IMG/VR virus record: IMGVR_UViG_3300048912_000331
Location: 1-21,053 of that record
DNA length: 21,053 nucleotides
Reading direction: 5' to 3' (one strand)
DNA from: a virus
The notes beneath the pieces were generated by a model that did no database searches, had not been told where the DNA came from, and saw only the letters and a program-made list of their open reading frames with translations. The stretch's first letter is position 1; the number at the start of each line of letters is the position of its first letter. The translations under genes and the position numbers were made by a program. Shown piece by piece: positions 20,437 to 21,053 of this stretch.

Positions 20437-20853
20437 GTGGTGTACGTCGTCAACCCGCCCGATCTGCAACCGATCATCGACCGCGTCCGCGGGGTATTGA
20501 CGGACGATCTTCTGCACCCCGTCTACCGACGACGGCCCCGCACCATCAACACCGCCGGGCATTGCTACGTCGCATCCGAAGCGGTGTGGTGGGCGTACGC
20601 CCGTGACGCCGGGTTCCGGCCGTACCACATCGTGCACGAATCGGAATCGCATTGGTTCCTCGTGCACCGATTGGTCGACGCGTTCGATGACCACGCACCG
20701 GAATGGTGGACGGTGATCGACGCCACCCACGACCAATTCACCACGCCCGTGCCGTACCGCAACGGACGACGGGCCACGTTTCTGACACCGCACCACCCAT
20801 CGGCCCGGGCCATCACCGTGATGGAACGGATGGGCGTCCCCATCCCGGCGTAG
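20437..20853 (+). CDS. Putative cysteine-protease-fold protein (unknown)
   Basis: A 138-aa protein; candidate starts are GTG 20437 or 20440 (TTG 20398 would add 13 residues). Sequence order is VNPPDLQPIIDRVRGVLTDD, then TAGHCYVASEAVWWAYARDAG, ESHWFLVHRL, WTVIDATHDQFTTPVPY, RRATFLTPHHPSARAITVM. The spacing Cys (GHCYVAS), His (SHWFLV), Asp (VIDATHDQF) matches the catalytic order of papain-like and transglutaminase-like folds, and homologues of this pattern are common in phages without known role. Activity is an inference. It may modify host proteins or the cell wall near lysis, given its place after the endolysin. Confidence 0.6.
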   Translation: MVYVVNPPDLQPIIDRVRGVLTDDLLHPVYRRRPRTINTAGHCYVASEAVWWAYARDAGFRPYHIVHESESHWFLVHRLVDAFDDHAPEWWTVIDATHDQFTTPVPYRNGRRATFLTPHHPSARAITVMERMGVPIPA

Positions 20854-20858
20854 TGTTG

Positions 20859-20880
20859 GCCCCGACCCCGTAGCCGGGGC
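20859..20880. terminator. GC hairpin after 20853, possible terminator
   Basis: GCCCCG (20859-20864) and CGGGGC (20875-20880) form a 6-bp stem with a 10-nt loop, 6 nt after the stop. It is extended by TT/AA with a bulge. No T-run follows. A perfect CCCCCGGGGG lies at 20893-20902 just before the last gene. Confidence 0.3.
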
Positions 20881-20920
20881 AACGCGATATCACCCCCGGG
20901 GGTTATGGCCGGTGCACGAC

Positions 20921-21053
20921 ATGACGTGGGCGGACGTGCGGCACGCCATCGTATTCGCGTTGGGCATCGCCACCATCATCGACGCCATCACATCGCCCGG
21001 GAATCCGTGGCCGCAACTGGCGATCGGTGCGGTCATGGTCGGCGTGTTACCGA
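20921..21053 (+). CDS. Small membrane protein, partial at window edge (holin candidate)
   Basis: At least 44 codons from ATG 20921 (GTG 20912 in frame) run to the window end. It reads MTWADVRHAIVFALGIATII, then DAITSPGNPWPQLAIGAVMV and GVLP. Two hydrophobic segments separated by a short SPGNPWPQ turn suggest a helical hairpin. Size so far, position after the lysin and topology fit a holin or lysis-associated membrane protein, but the 3' end is missing, and other phage membrane proteins look alike. Confidence 0.55.
   Translation, partial: MTWADVRHAIVFALGIATIIDAITSPGNPWPQLAIGAVMVGVLP

Overview
The window is a contiguous piece of a temperate, tailed (siphovirus-type) bacteriophage or prophage genome from a high-GC Gram-positive, most likely actinobacterial, host. 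The reasons are high GC, GTG/ATG starts with many ATGA/GTGA stop-start overlaps, an HK97-type head module, a ReqiPepy6 Gp37-like tail protein, and a lysin with a PG_binding_1-like N-terminus. Both ends cut through phage genes (terminase at the left, a small membrane protein at the right), and I see no host chromosome.

Layout. 1-10948 (+): virion module. The order is terminase large subunit C-terminus, portal, HK97 prohead protease, a gap with a terminator-like hairpin, major capsid protein, a small disordered protein, a gp6-like connector, a putative tail terminator, tail tube, an HK97 gp10-like protein, a tail assembly chaperone with a programmed -1 frameshift, tape measure, distal tail protein, Gp37-like tail protein, a tip/receptor-binding candidate and a small protein. 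10953-12123 (-): a three-gene leftward operon of unknown function. 12124-12461: divergent control region with operator-like dyads and a plausible promoter. 12462-14474 (+): a MerR/excisionase-like HTH protein, two small proteins and an intact tyrosine integrase. 14475-14748: a very structured non-coding segment (direct repeats, phased iterons, palindromes), a candidate attP or other nucleoprotein site. 14749-14830: tRNA-Leu(CAA). 14948-18581 (+): early/replication genes, including a winged-helix protein, zinc-knuckle proteins, an ERF single-strand annealing protein with an SSB-like acidic tip, and an HTH replication-initiator-like protein whose gene contains a five-copy iteron array. 18584-21053 (+): an XF1762-like protein, a two-domain endolysin, small acidic proteins, a possible cysteine-protease-fold protein and a partial holin-like membrane protein.

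How it fits together. The left module packages DNA and builds the virion. The divergent region with integrase and HTH regulator is the lysogeny module. ERF plus initiator plus internal iterons form the replication/recombination module, and lysis follows. Leucine is encoded mainly by TTG, unusual at this GC content, and the only tRNA found reads exactly TTG.
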